Assembly (NCBI RefSeq): GCF_009789675.1
Contig: NZ_CP046913.1
Span: 1,736,001 to 1,800,000, forward strand
Source of the DNA: Paraburkholderia acidisoli
GTDB lineage: Bacteria > Pseudomonadota > Gammaproteobacteria > Burkholderiales > Burkholderiaceae
Reading direction: 5' to 3'
DNA: 64,000 bases
The position numbers were made by a program, and so were the translations under genes. The notes under the pieces are model-generated. The model made no database searches, was not told the DNA's origin, and saw nothing but the letters and a program-made list of their open reading frames with translations. Positions 17,199-26,535 of this stretch are shown here, piece after piece; the stretch's first letter is position 1; the number at the start of each line of letters is the position of its first letter.

Positions 17199-19031
17199 AT
17201 GCCTTTGCCTACCCCCCCCAGCAAGCTCGGCAATCTGCTGCCGCCCGAGGAATACAAGGCCCGCGCGCGCTCGACGCGTAGCACGCGCAAGGCCGCCAGC
17301 GAGAACGACGCCGCCGATGTCGCCGAATACGGCCCGGGCAGCGTCGCCGAGCCCAATACACCGGCCGCCAACGCGGCCACCACGCTGCGTACCGTGTTGC
17401 TTTCGAGCACTCCCGCCGAACTGGCCGCGCTCGAGCCCGTGGCGCCGGCGCCCGCACGAAAACGCAAGCAGACGGCGGCGCTCTTGCAGCCTGTCGAAGC
17501 CCGCACGGAAGACGCACCCGCCGCCCCGATCGCGCGCGACGGCAAACCCGCCTCCTCGGCCAAAGCGCCGGGCGCCGCAGCCGCGCCCGGCCCGCGCGCC
17601 GGCTCGAAGAAGCGCGCGCATTCCGACAACGCGACCGAAGTCAAAAAGCTGTTCGTGCTCGACACGAACGTGCTGATGCACGACCCGACCTGCCTCTTCC
17701 GCTTCGAGGAACACGACGTCTATCTGCCGATGATGACGTTGGAAGAACTCGACAACCACAAGAAGGGCATGTCGGAAGTCGCACGCAACGCGCGTCAGGT
17801 GAGCCGCACGCTCGACCAGCTGGTCGCGAATGCCGGCCCGATCTCCGAAGGCATTTCGCTCGGTCGCCTCGGCAGCCGCGAAGCGCTCGGCCGTCTCTAC
17901 TTCCAGACCACGCTCACGCACATCGAGCCGGTGGACGGTCTGCCCGAAGGCAAGGCCGACAACCAGATTCTCGGCGTCGTGCGCGCGTTGCAGCGCGACC
18001 GGCCGGATCGGCTCGTCGTGCTGGTGTCGAAAGACATCAACATGCGCATCAAGGCGCATGCGCTCGGTCTGCCTGCCGAAGACTACTTCAACGACCAGGT
18101 TCTCGAAGACAAGGACCTGCTCTACTCGGGCGTGCGCGCGCTCCAGCAGGACTTCTGGACCAAGCACGCCAAGGGCATGGAGTCGTGGCAAGACACCAAG
18201 ACCGGCACGACGTATTACCGCGTGACGGGTCCCGAGTGCGCTTCGATGCTCGTCAACGAGTTCGTCTATCTCGAACCGCAGAACGGCGAACCGGCGTTCC
18301 ATGCGATCGTGCGCGAGCTCAACGGCAAGACGGCGCTGCTGCAAACGCTGCGTGACTACGGCCACCACAAGAACAACGTGTGGGGCATCACGGCGCGCAA
18401 CCGCGAGCAGAATTTCGCGCTCAACCTGCTGATGAATCCGGACTGCGATTTCGTCACGCTGCTCGGTCAGGCCGGCACCGGCAAGACGCTCGTCGCGCTC
18501 GCGGCGGGCCTCGCGCAGGTGCTCGACGAGAAGCGCTACAACGAGATCATCGTGACGCGCGCGACGGTGCCCGTGGGCGAGGACATCGGCTTCCTGCCGG
18601 GCACGGAAGAAGAGAAGATGCAGCCGTGGATGGGCGCCTTCGACGACAACCTCGAAGTGCTCCAGAAAACCGACGACGCCGCCGGCGAATGGGGCCGCGC
18701 CGCCACCCAGGAACTGATCCGCTCGCGCCTGAAGGTCAAGAGCATGAACTTCATGCGCGGCCGCACGTTCGTCGACAAGTATCTGATCATCGACGAGGCG
18801 CAGAACCTGACGCCGAAGCAGATGAAGACGCTCGTCACGCGCGCGGGCCCGGGCACGAAGATCGTGTGTCTCGGCAACATCGCGCAGATCGACACGCCGT
18901 ACCTCACGGAAGGCAGCTCCGGCCTCACGTATGTGGTGGATCGCTTCAAGGGCTGGGCGCACAGCGGCCACGTGACGCTCGCGCGCGGCGAACGCTCGCG
19001 CCTTGCGGATTACGCGTCGGATATTCTGTAA
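17199..19031 (+). CDS. PIN domain-PhoH ATPase fusion protein
   Basis: A 610-residue cytoplasmic protein. Residues 1-148 are a low-complexity Ala/Pro/Arg-rich extension. A PIN nuclease-like domain starts at KKLFVLDTNVLMHDP (about 149), with MTLEELDNHKKG. The C-terminal half is a PhoH ATPase with Walker A GQAGTGKT near residue 425 and Walker B YLIIDEAQNLTP near 530. PIN-PhoH proteins (YlaK type) are proposed RNA helicase-nucleases. I take the ATG at 17199, preceded by GAGGGA. A strong terminator follows. Confidence 0.9.
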   Translation: MPLPTPPSKLGNLLPPEEYKARARSTRSTRKAASENDAADVAEYGPGSVAEPNTPAANAATTLRTVLLSSTPAELAALEPVAPAPARKRKQTAALLQPVEARTEDAPAAPIARDGKPASSAKAPGAAAAPGPRAGSKKRAHSDNATEVKKLFVLDTNVLMHDPTCLFRFEEHDVYLPMMTLEELDNHKKGMSEVARNARQVSRTLDQLVANAGPISEGISLGRLGSREALGRLYFQTTLTHIEPVDGLPEGKADNQILGVVRALQRDRPDRLVVLVSKDINMRIKAHALGLPAEDYFNDQVLEDKDLLYSGVRALQQDFWTKHAKGMESWQDTKTGTTYYRVTGPECASMLVNEFVYLEPQNGEPAFHAIVRELNGKTALLQTLRDYGHHKNNVWGITARNREQNFALNLLMNPDCDFVTLLGQAGTGKTLVALAAGLAQVLDEKRYNEIIVTRATVPVGEDIGFLPGTEEEKMQPWMGAFDDNLEVLQKTDDAAGEWGRAATQELIRSRLKVKSMNFMRGRTFVDKYLIIDEAQNLTPKQMKTLVTRAGPGTKIVCLGNIAQIDTPYLTEGSSGLTYVVDRFKGWAHSGHVTLARGERSRLADYASDIL

Positions 19032-19057
19032 AAACAGCGGGTTAGCTAGCCTCGCGC

Positions 19058-19093
19058 AAGGCCGCATTCGGGCAACCGGATGCGGCCTTTTTT
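19058..19093 (+). terminator. Intrinsic terminator after the PhoH-type gene
   Basis: Perfect 10-bp arms (19058-19067/19080-19089) around a 12-nt loop, followed by a T-run, 27 bp after the stop codon. Confidence 0.85.
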
Positions 19094-19254
19094 CATATTT
19101 ACGTCGACAAACGTCGTTCCGCGAGCACAACACTTAGCGCGTAAACTTCAAGTGAGTTGTGAAGAATTCTTGCCTGGGCCGCCATGGACGGGCTACCATC
19201 CGCCAATGACCGTTATTCCGTCGGGGCATGCCTTGCGTGTTCCGCGCCTGTTTC

Positions 19255-20448
19255 ATGCGCCGACTTTGGCTTCCGTTTCTGATCGTCGTTCTGCTTGCCG
19301 CCTGTTCTAGCGCGCCGCAACGGGTTGCGCGCGGCGGTGGCGCGAGTGGTGAGAACGCGTGGCGCACCAAACCGCCCGGCTTTCCGAATTTCGTCGATCA
19401 CAGCGTGGGCCGCGAAGAAATTTCGATCCAGGCGATGGGTCTTGTCGGCATCCCCTATCGTTGGGGCGGCAATACGCCCGACAGCGGCTTCGATTGCAGC
19501 GGCCTCGTGAAGTACGTGATGCTGCGCTCCGCATCCGTCGATCTGCCGCGCACCACGGCGGAGATGAGTACGCGCGGCGAATCGATCGAGCCGGACGAAA
19601 TCGCCCCGGGCGATCTCGTGTTCTTCAACACGACCGGGCGGCCGCATTCGCACGTGGGCATCTACGTCGGCAAATTGCGGTTCGTCAACGCGCCGTCGAC
19701 TGGCGGTACGGTCCGGCTCGATTATTTGACGAATCCGTACTGGGCCAAGCATTTCGACGGTATCCGCCGCATGGCGCCGCCCAAGCGCACGCCGTTCGAT
19801 TCGCCGACTTACGAGGCGTCAGCGCCCGCTGAACGCACGCCAGCCGCAACGGGTGGCACGCCAGTCGTCGCAGGGGCGATGGTCAGCGCGCCCGCCGCGG
19901 CGGCCCCGCCGCCCGCGCGCGTGGCGGCGAGCGTTGCACCGGCAACGAACGAGAATCGCGCGCTGGCCGCGCCGCAAACGGCCTACGTGCCGACCCAGGC
20001 CGCCCCGGCCTCCGCCGCGTCCGCCGACGCCTTCGAGCCGCCACCCGCTTCGCTCAACGCGGCACAAGCGCAGTCGCGCGGCGCCGGCGCCGTGGCACCG
20101 ACTGCGGCGCCGGGCTTCCGGGCGCCCGGCGGCCCGGCGCCCACGAGCGCCGCACCCGCCTACGCCGCCCGTCCTACGCCCGCCAGCGCCGAGACCGCCG
20201 CTCCGCGCGACGCGATCGACGCCGCCGCCGACGCGTTCGAACCGCCGCCGCCCGTGGCCCGCGCCGCCGAGCGGCAGGCGGCGCAAGCCGGATCGACCGC
20301 GGTGCCAAGCGCCGCACCAACTGCTTCAAACGCTCCCTACGGCCAGAACGTGCAGATCATGCGCGCCTCGACCGCGGGCACCGTCTCCTCCGCGCCCACC
20401 CAGACGAACGACGACCCCATCGCGCGCTTCGCAAACGGCAGCTATTGA
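19255..20448 (+). CDS. NlpC/P60 cysteine peptidase lipoprotein
   Basis: A cell-wall peptidase of about 397 residues. The N-terminus MRRLWLPFLIVVLLAACSS is a lipoprotein signal with an LAAC lipobox, so it is probably anchored in the outer membrane. The NlpC/P60 domain carries the catalytic Cys in DSGFDCSGLVKYVM and the His in RPHSHVGIYVG. After about residue 190 the protein becomes an Ala/Pro/Thr-rich, low-complexity tail of about 200 residues containing two DAFEPPP units. An upstream in-frame ATG at 19228 would add nine residues; I prefer 19255 because of the signal peptide. Confidence 0.85.
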   Translation: MRRLWLPFLIVVLLAACSSAPQRVARGGGASGENAWRTKPPGFPNFVDHSVGREEISIQAMGLVGIPYRWGGNTPDSGFDCSGLVKYVMLRSASVDLPRTTAEMSTRGESIEPDEIAPGDLVFFNTTGRPHSHVGIYVGKLRFVNAPSTGGTVRLDYLTNPYWAKHFDGIRRMAPPKRTPFDSPTYEASAPAERTPAATGGTPVVAGAMVSAPAAAAPPPARVAASVAPATNENRALAAPQTAYVPTQAAPASAASADAFEPPPASLNAAQAQSRGAGAVAPTAAPGFRAPGGPAPTSAAPAYAARPTPASAETAAPRDAIDAAADAFEPPPPVARAAERQAAQAGSTAVPSAAPTASNAPYGQNVQIMRASTAGTVSSAPTQTNDDPIARFANGSY

Positions 20449-20581
20449 GCCGCGCGCGACGGCCTCGGGCGTCGCTTTCCGCTTGCTTGCCCCTGGCCGG
20501 AAGGCCAGTTTTGTGTTCGCCGCCCTGCGCCTCTGCTATGGTTTGGGTACTGTTTTGGTACTTTTTGGCAGCGAGGCGACG

Positions 20582-21388
20582 ATGGATCTCGGACTTGGCA
20601 AGAAAGTGGTTCTGGTAACGGGCGGCAGCAAGGGCATCGGTCTCGCCTGCGCACGCGCCTTCGCGCAGGAAGGCGCGCGCGTGGCGATCGTCTCGCGCGA
20701 CCCCGCCAATCTCGCGCGAGCGCGCGAGCAACTGGCGAGCGAAGGCCTGCACGTGCATCTCACACGTGCCGACCTGCACGAGGCGCACAGCGCCGCCGAC
20801 GTGGTCGAGGAAGTGTCCACGGCCGTGGGTCCCATCGACGTGCTCGTCAACAGCTCGGGCGCGGCGCGCCGCTACGACCCGGAAACGCTCGACGCCGCCG
20901 CATTCAAGGCGACCATGGAAGCGAAGTACTTTCCCTACATCTATCCGCAGCAGGAAGTGCTCAAGCGCATGGTGCAGCGGGTCAAGAACGGCGAAACCAC
21001 CGAGCCGGGCACGATCGTCAACATCATCGGCATGGGCGGCAAATTCGCGAGCGACATCCATATCGCGGGCGGCGCCGCCAATGCCGCGCTCATGCTGGCC
21101 ACCGTCGGGCTCGCGCACTACCACGCGCGCTACGGCATCCGCATCAACGCGATCAATCCCGGCTCCACGCTCACCGAGCGGCTCCAGGAAGCGGTGCAAC
21201 TGGAAGCGCAACGCCAGGGCGTGGACGCGGCGCAGGCGCTCGCGAGCGGCGAGGCGAAGGTACCGCTCGGCCGTTACGCGAAGCCCGAGGAAATCGCCGA
21301 TGTGGCTCTGTTTCTGGCAAGCCACCGTGCGAGCTATGTCACCGGAGCGCTGATCCCCATGGACGGCGCGAGCACGCCGATCCTTTGA
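20582..21388 (+). CDS. SDR-family oxidoreductase
   Basis: A 268-residue classical short-chain dehydrogenase. The NAD(P) motif is TGGSKGIG near residue 14 and the NSSGA motif follows near 93. The catalytic Tyr region is unusual: the expected YxxxK is not obvious after NIIGMGG, where GGAANAALMLATVGLAHYHARYG occupies the helix, so the active site looks altered. The C-terminus SYVTGALIPMDGA is typical. The substrate is unknown. A GAGG ribosome site precedes the ATG; the gene is convergent with the phosphate transporter. Confidence 0.82.
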   Translation: MDLGLGKKVVLVTGGSKGIGLACARAFAQEGARVAIVSRDPANLARAREQLASEGLHVHLTRADLHEAHSAADVVEEVSTAVGPIDVLVNSSGAARRYDPETLDAAAFKATMEAKYFPYIYPQQEVLKRMVQRVKNGETTEPGTIVNIIGMGGKFASDIHIAGGAANAALMLATVGLAHYHARYGIRINAINPGSTLTERLQEAVQLEAQRQGVDAAQALASGEAKVPLGRYAKPEEIADVALFLASHRASYVTGALIPMDGASTPIL

Positions 21389-21414
21389 TCGCCAGGCCCG
21401 CAAAAAACGCGGCC

Positions 21415-21445
21415 CAAAAAACTTGCGGCGCCCACAGGCGCCGCA
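21415..21445 (-). terminator. Intrinsic terminator of the phosphate transporter operon
   Basis: Perfect 10-bp arms (21422-21431/21436-21445) with a 4-nt loop. Read on the minus strand, the stem is followed by a T-run (21415-21420). It lies between the convergent SDR and PiT genes. Confidence 0.75.
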
Positions 21446-21458
21446 ACGGTGACATCGC

Positions 21459-22469
21459 TTACATCAGACGGTGGCCAAGCCACCAGCCGGCCGCAGCCAG
21501 CGTGGCCGAAGCGGGTATGGTCAGCACCCAGGCCCAGACGATGTTGCCGGCCACGCCCCAGCGCACCGCGCTCAGCTTCTGCGTCGCGCCCACGCCAACA
21601 ATGGCGCCCGTGATGGTGTGCGTAGTGGACACGGGAATGCCCATCCACGAAGCCGTGAAGAGCGTGAGCGCCCCGCCCGCTTCCGCGCAGAAACCGCCCA
21701 CCGGCTTGAGCTTGGTGATCTTCTGCCCCATTGTGCGCACGATGCGCCAGCCGCCGAACAGCGTGCCGATCCCCATCGAGAGATAACAGCCGCCGATCAC
21801 CCAGATCGGCGGCGCGTCAGAGCCGATGGCCGAGTAACCCGTTGCGATCAGCAGCATCCAGATGATGCCGATGGTTTTCTGCGCGTCGTTGCCGCCGTGA
21901 CCCAGGCTGTAGAGGCCTGCGGAAATCAGCTGCAAACGCCTGAAGCGCCGGTCCACCTTGCTCGGCGGCGTGCGGAAGTACAGCCACGACACCGTGAGCA
22001 TGAAGAACGAACCCAGCACGAAGCCAAGCAGCGGCGAAATGAAGATGAACGCCACGGTCTTCATGAGGCCGTCGTAGTTGAGCGAGTGCCAGCCCGACTT
22101 CGCGAGCGCCGCGCCCACCAGACCACCGATCAGCGCGTGCGACGAGCTGGACGGAATGCCGTAGTACCACGTCAGCACGTTCCAGCCGATCGCCCCCACC
22201 AGCGCGCCGAACACCACGTAGTGATCGACGATGTCGGGGTCGATGGTGCCTTTGCCCACCGTTTGCGCCACCTTGAGGTGAAAGACGAAGTAGGCGATCA
22301 CGTTGAACATGGCCGCGAACGCCACCGCCTGCTGCGGCTTGAGGACGCCCGTGGACACGACCGTGGCGATGGAGTTCGCCGCGTCGTGAAAACCGTTCAT
22401 GAAGTCGAAAATGAGCGCGACGGCCACCAGCGCCGCGACCACCCAAAGGGCGAGTTGTATCGATTGCAT
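21459..22469 (-). CDS. pit: PiT-family inorganic phosphate transporter
   Basis: A 336-residue inner-membrane low-affinity phosphate transporter of the PiT family, with about ten hydrophobic segments. The two inverted signature repeats are visible: FDFMNGFHDAANSIATVV near residue 22 and GGNDAQKTIGII near residue 197. It is 10 bp downstream of a DUF47 gene, a conserved pairing in which the DUF47 protein modulates the transporter. Confidence 0.93.
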   Translation of the reverse strand: MQSIQLALWVVAALVAVALIFDFMNGFHDAANSIATVVSTGVLKPQQAVAFAAMFNVIAYFVFHLKVAQTVGKGTIDPDIVDHYVVFGALVGAIGWNVLTWYYGIPSSSSHALIGGLVGAALAKSGWHSLNYDGLMKTVAFIFISPLLGFVLGSFFMLTVSWLYFRTPPSKVDRRFRRLQLISAGLYSLGHGGNDAQKTIGIIWMLLIATGYSAIGSDAPPIWVIGGCYLSMGIGTLFGGWRIVRTMGQKITKLKPVGGFCAEAGGALTLFTASWMGIPVSTTHTITGAIVGVGATQKLSAVRWGVAGNIVWAWVLTIPASATLAAAGWWLGHRLM

Positions 22470-22479
22470 CGCGTCGGAC

Positions 22480-23106
22480 TCAGGCGTTCTCTAGCACGAT
22501 GCCTTCGATGATGTTCGCGACATCCTCGCACTTGTCCGTGATGGCTTCGAGCAGTTCGTAGATGGCCTTCAGCTTGATCAGCGTCTTGACGTTGTCTTCT
22601 TCGCGGAACAGCTTCGAGATCGCACCGCGCAGCAGGCGGTCGGCGTCGGATTCGAGGCGGTCGATGTCTTCGCAGGCCTTGAGAATCTCGCGCGCCTGCT
22701 TCATGTCGGAGAGCAGCGCGACAGCCGACTGCACGCGCTCGGCCGTGGCCGTGACCACGTGCGCGAGCTGGCTCGCCTCGGCGGTGACCGCCTGCACGTC
22801 ATAGAGCGAAATGGCCGTGGCGACGTCTTCCATGAGGTCGAGACAGTCGTCCATCGTCGTGATGAGCTTGTGGATCTCGTCGCGGTCGAGCGGCGTGATG
22901 AAGGTCTTGTGCAGCAGATCGATGGCTTCGTGCGTGAGTTTGTCCGCCGCTTTTTCGGCGTTCTGCACGTTTTGCTTATGCACCTCGGCATTGCCGAGGT
23001 TATCGATCAACAGTTCCAGCTCGCGGCTGGCGGAAACGATGCACTGGGCGTGCGCATTGAAAATTTCGAAAAACTTGCCCTCGGTGGGCATGAATCGACC
23101 GAACAT
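22480..23106 (-). CDS. DUF47 family phosphate transport regulator
   Basis: A 208-residue PhoU-like, all-helical DUF47 protein that begins MFGRFMPTEGKFFEIFNAHA. Acidic metal-binding segments such as LITTMDDCLDLMEDVA and CEDIDRLESDADRLLR match the family. DUF47 proteins are encoded just upstream of pit and are thought to regulate it. I use the ATG at 23106, as upstream in-frame codons lack family similarity. A 28-bp imperfect palindrome lies about 45 bp upstream. Confidence 0.9.
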   Translation of the reverse strand: MFGRFMPTEGKFFEIFNAHAQCIVSASRELELLIDNLGNAEVHKQNVQNAEKAADKLTHEAIDLLHKTFITPLDRDEIHKLITTMDDCLDLMEDVATAISLYDVQAVTAEASQLAHVVTATAERVQSAVALLSDMKQAREILKACEDIDRLESDADRLLRGAISKLFREEDNVKTLIKLKAIYELLEAITDKCEDVANIIEGIVLENA

Positions 23107-23149
23107 TGGAATCCCGGTAATTGGTCTTGGATTGCCGTCACGAAACAGC

Positions 23150-23177
23150 AATATGGCCGTCATAAAACGGCAATATT
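23150..23177. promoter_or_regulatory. Imperfect palindrome upstream of the DUF47-pit operon
   Basis: Arms 23150-23160 and 23167-23177 match at 10 of 11 positions around a CATAAA spacer. Part of it (CCGTCATAAAACGGCAAT) resembles a Pho box at 14 of 18 positions, but on the strand opposite to the operon. It is a candidate operator of the phosphate genes or the end of the dnaB transcript. Confidence 0.3.
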
Positions 23178-23288
23178 GTAACGTTACCGGGAGTCGGTCG
23201 CACGCGCGCGCCACCGCCGCAGCGGCTTTTGTGCCACTGCGGCGCAACACCACGCGTGCGCGCGCTTGCGTATTGGCAGCGTTTGAGC

Positions 23289-24671
23289 TTAGTCGGTCTG
23301 GAAGTGCTGCGAACCCGCGAAGTTGTCGAACTTCGTGTATTGACCGTGGAACGTGAGCCGAACGGGACCGATCGGACCGTTACGCTGCTTGCCGATGATG
23401 ATTTCGGCCGTGCCTTTGTCCGGGCTGTCCGGGTTATAGACTTCGTCGCGATAGATGAACAGGATCACGTCCGCGTCCTGTTCGATAGCGCCCGATTCGC
23501 GCAAATCGGACATCACCGGGCGTTTGTTCGGACGCTGCTCCAGGCCGCGGTTGAGCTGCGAGAGCGCGATCACGGGCACGTCGAGTTCCTTGGCGAGGCT
23601 CTTGAGCGACCGCGAGATTTCCGAAATTTCGGTCGCGCGGTTTTCGCCCGTGGACGAACCGCTCATCAGCTGCAGGTAGTCGATGATGATGAGCCCGAGC
23701 TTGCCGCACTGGCGCGAGAGACGCCGCGCGCGCGAGCGCAGTTCCATCGGATTCAGGCCACCGGTTTCGTCGATGAAAATCTGCGCCTCGCTCATCTTCT
23801 GCACGGCGTGCGTGAGCTTCGGCCAATCCTCGTCCGTCAGGCGGCCCGTGCGCATGCGGTGCTGATCGAGGCGGCCGACCGAGCCGAGCATACGCATGAT
23901 GAGCTGCGTGCCCGGCATTTCCATCGAGAACACCGCGACCGGCAAGCCGTACTCCACCGCCACGTATTCGCCCACGTTCATCGAAAACGCGGTCTTACCC
24001 ATCGACGGACGCCCCGCCACGATGATCAACTCGCCGCCGTGCATGCCCGAAGTCATGCGGTCGAGGTCGAGGAAACCCGTGGGCGTGCCGGTCACGTCGC
24101 TCGGGTTCGCCGTGTGATAAAGCGTGTCGATGCGCTCCACCACCTGCGTGAGCAGCGGCCCAATTTCCAGGAAGCCTTGAGTGCCGCGCGCGCCGTCTTC
24201 GGCGATCGAGAACACCTTCGACTCGGCCTCGTCCAGCAGCTGGCGCACTTCCTTGCCCTGCGGATTGAAGGCGTCGGCGGAAATTTCGTCGGCGACGGAC
24301 ACCAGGCGGCGCAGCACCGCGCGGTCGCGCACGATTTCGGCATAGCGGCGGATGTTCGCGGCGCTCGGCGTGTTCTGCGCGAGCGCGTTGAGGTACGCGA
24401 GCCCGCCCACGTCGTCGGCCTTGCCCGAGGTGCCGAGCGCTTCGTATACGGTCACCACGTCGGCAGGACGGCTGCTCGCGATCAGGCGGCCGATATGCTC
24501 GAAGATGATGCGGTGATCGTAGCGATAGAAGTCGCTTTGCGCGAGGAAGTCGGCAATCCGGTCCCATGCGGCATTATCCAGCAGCAGGCCGCCAAGCACC
24601 GACTGCTCGGCCTCGATCGAATGCGGCGGGACTTTCAGCGACTCGAGTTGGGGATCTTTCGGAGCGTTCAT
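23289..24671 (-). CDS. dnaB: Replicative DNA helicase DnaB
   Basis: A 460-residue hexameric 5'-3' replicative helicase. The N-terminal domain begins PPHSIEAEQSVLGGLLLDN. The RecA-like domain has Walker A GRPSMGKTAFSMN, the DnaB box LGLIIIDYLQLMSG, and the C-terminal arginine-finger region IGKQRNGPIG. I start at ATG 24671 rather than the TTG three codons upstream. It follows rplI on the same strand behind a strong terminator. Confidence 0.97.
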   Translation of the reverse strand: MNAPKDPQLESLKVPPHSIEAEQSVLGGLLLDNAAWDRIADFLAQSDFYRYDHRIIFEHIGRLIASSRPADVVTVYEALGTSGKADDVGGLAYLNALAQNTPSAANIRRYAEIVRDRAVLRRLVSVADEISADAFNPQGKEVRQLLDEAESKVFSIAEDGARGTQGFLEIGPLLTQVVERIDTLYHTANPSDVTGTPTGFLDLDRMTSGMHGGELIIVAGRPSMGKTAFSMNVGEYVAVEYGLPVAVFSMEMPGTQLIMRMLGSVGRLDQHRMRTGRLTDEDWPKLTHAVQKMSEAQIFIDETGGLNPMELRSRARRLSRQCGKLGLIIIDYLQLMSGSSTGENRATEISEISRSLKSLAKELDVPVIALSQLNRGLEQRPNKRPVMSDLRESGAIEQDADVILFIYRDEVYNPDSPDKGTAEIIIGKQRNGPIGPVRLTFHGQYTKFDNFAGSQHFQTD

Positions 24672-24745
24672 GGAGGGCAATTATCGGACATGCGCGCCCG
24701 TCCGGAAAGCGCGTTTGACGCGCAATTTTCTCGGGCCGGACAAAC

Positions 24746-24780
24746 AAAAAAGGCAGAAGCCCTGCGGCTCCTGCCTTTTC
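24746..24780 (-). terminator. Intrinsic terminator of the rpsF-priB-rpsR-rplI operon
   Basis: On the minus strand the arms at 24771-24779 and 24748-24756 form a 9-bp stem around a loop and are followed by a run of T. It lies between the rplI stop and the dnaB start. Confidence 0.8.
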
Positions 24781-24877
24781 TGGAATACGTCGGTGCGACG
24801 GTTTGGCCTGCGCGGCCCGGCCTGCGTAGCCCGATCTGGGTTGCCCCTTCGGACCGCCGCAAGCCTGTCGCGGGTAC

Positions 24878-25330
24878 TTAGGCGTGCTCGCCCAGCACCG
24901 ACACCGTGACGTCGACGAGGACGTCGGTGTGCAGCGAAACCTGCACCGGGTGGTCGCCCACCATCTTCAGCGGGCCTTCCGGCAGACGCACTTGCGCCTT
25001 TTCCACCACGAAGCCTTGCTTTGCCAGCGCAGCGGCGATGTCGGCGTTCGTGACCGAACCGAACAGACGGCCGTCGACACCTGCCTTCTGAGCGATCTGA
25101 ACGGTCGAGCCGTTCAGCTTTTCGCCTTCTGCCTGAGCGGCTGCCAGCTTTTCAGCAGCGGCCTTTTCGAGTTCGGCGCGCTTGACTTCGAATTCAGCGA
25201 TTGCGTCCTTCGTAGCACGGCGTGCCTTCTTGTTCGGGATCAGGAAGTTACGTGCGTAACCGTCCTTCACCTTGACGATGTCGCCGAGGTTACCCAGGTT
25301 GACGACTTTTTCCAGAAGAATGATCTGCAT
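24878..25330 (-). CDS. rplI: Large ribosomal subunit protein bL9
   Basis: A 150-residue L9, whose N-terminal domain binds 23S rRNA. It begins [30 protein letters not shown] and continues with the long connecting helix and the C-terminal domain ending in [12 protein letters not shown]. Normal length. It is the last gene of rpsF-priB-rpsR-rplI, 27 bp after rpsR. Confidence 0.98.
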   Translation of the reverse strand: MQIILLEKVVNLGNLGDIVKVKDGYARNFLIPNKKARRATKDAIAEFEVKRAELEKAAAEKLAAAQAEGEKLNGSTVQIAQKAGVDGRLFGSVTNADIAAALAKQGFVVEKAQVRLPEGPLKMVGDHPVQVSLHTDVLVDVTVSVLGEHA

Positions 25331-25357
25331 TCTATTGCTCCTTATCGCGTCGTCTTA

Positions 25358-25633
25358 TTAGGCCTTGTGCTGGTCGGTGTACGGCATCAGCGCGAGGAAA
25401 CGCGCGCGCTTGATAGCCGTGTCCAGCTGACGCTGATAGTGGGCCTTCGTACCCGTCAGACGAGCCGGCGTGATCTTGCCGTTTTCGCCGATGAAGTCCT
25501 TCAGCGTTTCGATGTCCTTGTAGTCGATCTGATCGACGCCTGCAGCCGTGAAGCGGCAGAACTTCTTGCGCTTGAAGAGCGGGTTTTGTTGCTGACGACG
25601 CTTGTCGAATTTCTTACCAGTCGGGCGGGGCAT
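25358..25633 (-). CDS. rpsR: Small ribosomal subunit protein bS18
   Basis: A 91-residue S18 that binds 16S rRNA with S6. Diagnostic segments are [18 protein letters not shown] and [32 protein letters not shown]. It lies 2 bp after priB in the S6 operon. Confidence 0.98.
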   Translation of the reverse strand: MPRPTGKKFDKRRQQQNPLFKRKKFCRFTAAGVDQIDYKDIETLKDFIGENGKITPARLTGTKAHYQRQLDTAIKRARFLALMPYTDQHKA

Positions 25634-25635
25634 GA

Positions 25636-25935
25636 TTAGTCCTTTCCTGTGCCTTGCATTTCGGTGATGTGAAACACCAGGGTTCGCGCATTGCGATGCT
25701 TTTTCGCCAGAAAACCGCTGAAGAGCGCTTCCACGCCCAACTCGCAGCTTTCGACGAGACCGCAGGCCTTGCCGGCCGCCACCGCGGGCATCGTGAGTTC
25801 GACGAAGCGGGGAATGCCGGCTTCGACGACCTCCGTGCGGTGCTGCAACGTGACGCTCGCGATCGGAACGCCGGCGGGGGTATACCGCACCGCCTCGCGT
25901 TCGACGACGCTTGCCGTAAGTTGCAGCCTGTTCAC
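25636..25935 (-). CDS. priB: Primosomal replication protein N, PriB
   Basis: A 99-residue OB-fold protein of the PriA-PriB-DnaT replication restart pathway, related to SSB. It begins [23 protein letters not shown] with a GTG start. PriB between rpsF and rpsR is the established gene order in beta- and gamma-proteobacteria. Spacing to rpsF is 44 bp and to rpsR 2 bp. Confidence 0.95.
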   Translation of the reverse strand: MNRLQLTASVVEREAVRYTPAGVPIASVTLQHRTEVVEAGIPRFVELTMPAVAAGKACGLVESCELGVEALFSGFLAKKHRNARTLVFHITEMQGTGKD

Positions 25936-25979
25936 GGGGCTAGATCAGCAATGAGCTTGAATCCTGATGGCTTGGTGTA

Positions 25980-26351
25980 TTAAGCCTGCGCTTCGGTCGG
26001 CTGGGCAGCCGCCTTCTTGGCTTCTTCGCGCTGCACTTCCTTCATCATCGGCGACGGGCCGGTTTCGGCCTTCTTCTGCTTGACGATGAGGTGACGCAGA
26101 ACGGCGTCGTTGAACTTGAATGCGTGTTCCAGCTCGTCGAGCGTGGCTTGGTCGCATTCGATGTTCATGCAGACGTAGTGAGCCTTAGCGAGTTTCTCGA
26201 TCATGTAGGCCAGTTGACGACGGCCCCAGTCTTCGATGCGGTGGATCTGGCCACCGTGCGACGTGATCGTGCTCTTGTAGCGCTCGATCATGGCGGGCAC
26301 TTGCTCGCTTTGATCGGGATGCACGATGAAGACGATTTCGTAATGACGCAT
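25980..26351 (-). CDS. rpsF: Small ribosomal subunit protein bS6
   Basis: A 123-residue S6 beginning [26 protein letters not shown] use the ATG at 26351: AAGGAG sits five bases upstream, while the GTG two codons earlier lies inside this ribosome site. It opens the rpsF-priB-rpsR-rplI operon. The C-terminal tail is Lys/Glu/Ala-rich, as in other beta-proteobacteria. Confidence 0.97.
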   Translation of the reverse strand: MRHYEIVFIVHPDQSEQVPAMIERYKSTITSHGGQIHRIEDWGRRQLAYMIEKLAKAHYVCMNIECDQATLDELEHAFKFNDAVLRHLIVKQKKAETGPSPMMKEVQREEAKKAAAQPTEAQA

Positions 26352-26535
26352 GTTCACTCCTTATGGATTAAAGCCACCCGGGCGTCGGAACCGGTGCGGC
26401 AAGTGAGAAGCCGAAGACTATAGCGCGATCAGGCGATGAATGCAAGCCAGATCGCTTAATCGCCGGCAAGATTCGGGCGTATTTTCAACGACTTGCGGCT
26501 GCCAGGACGAAATAACGGCGCGATCGCGACGCGCG

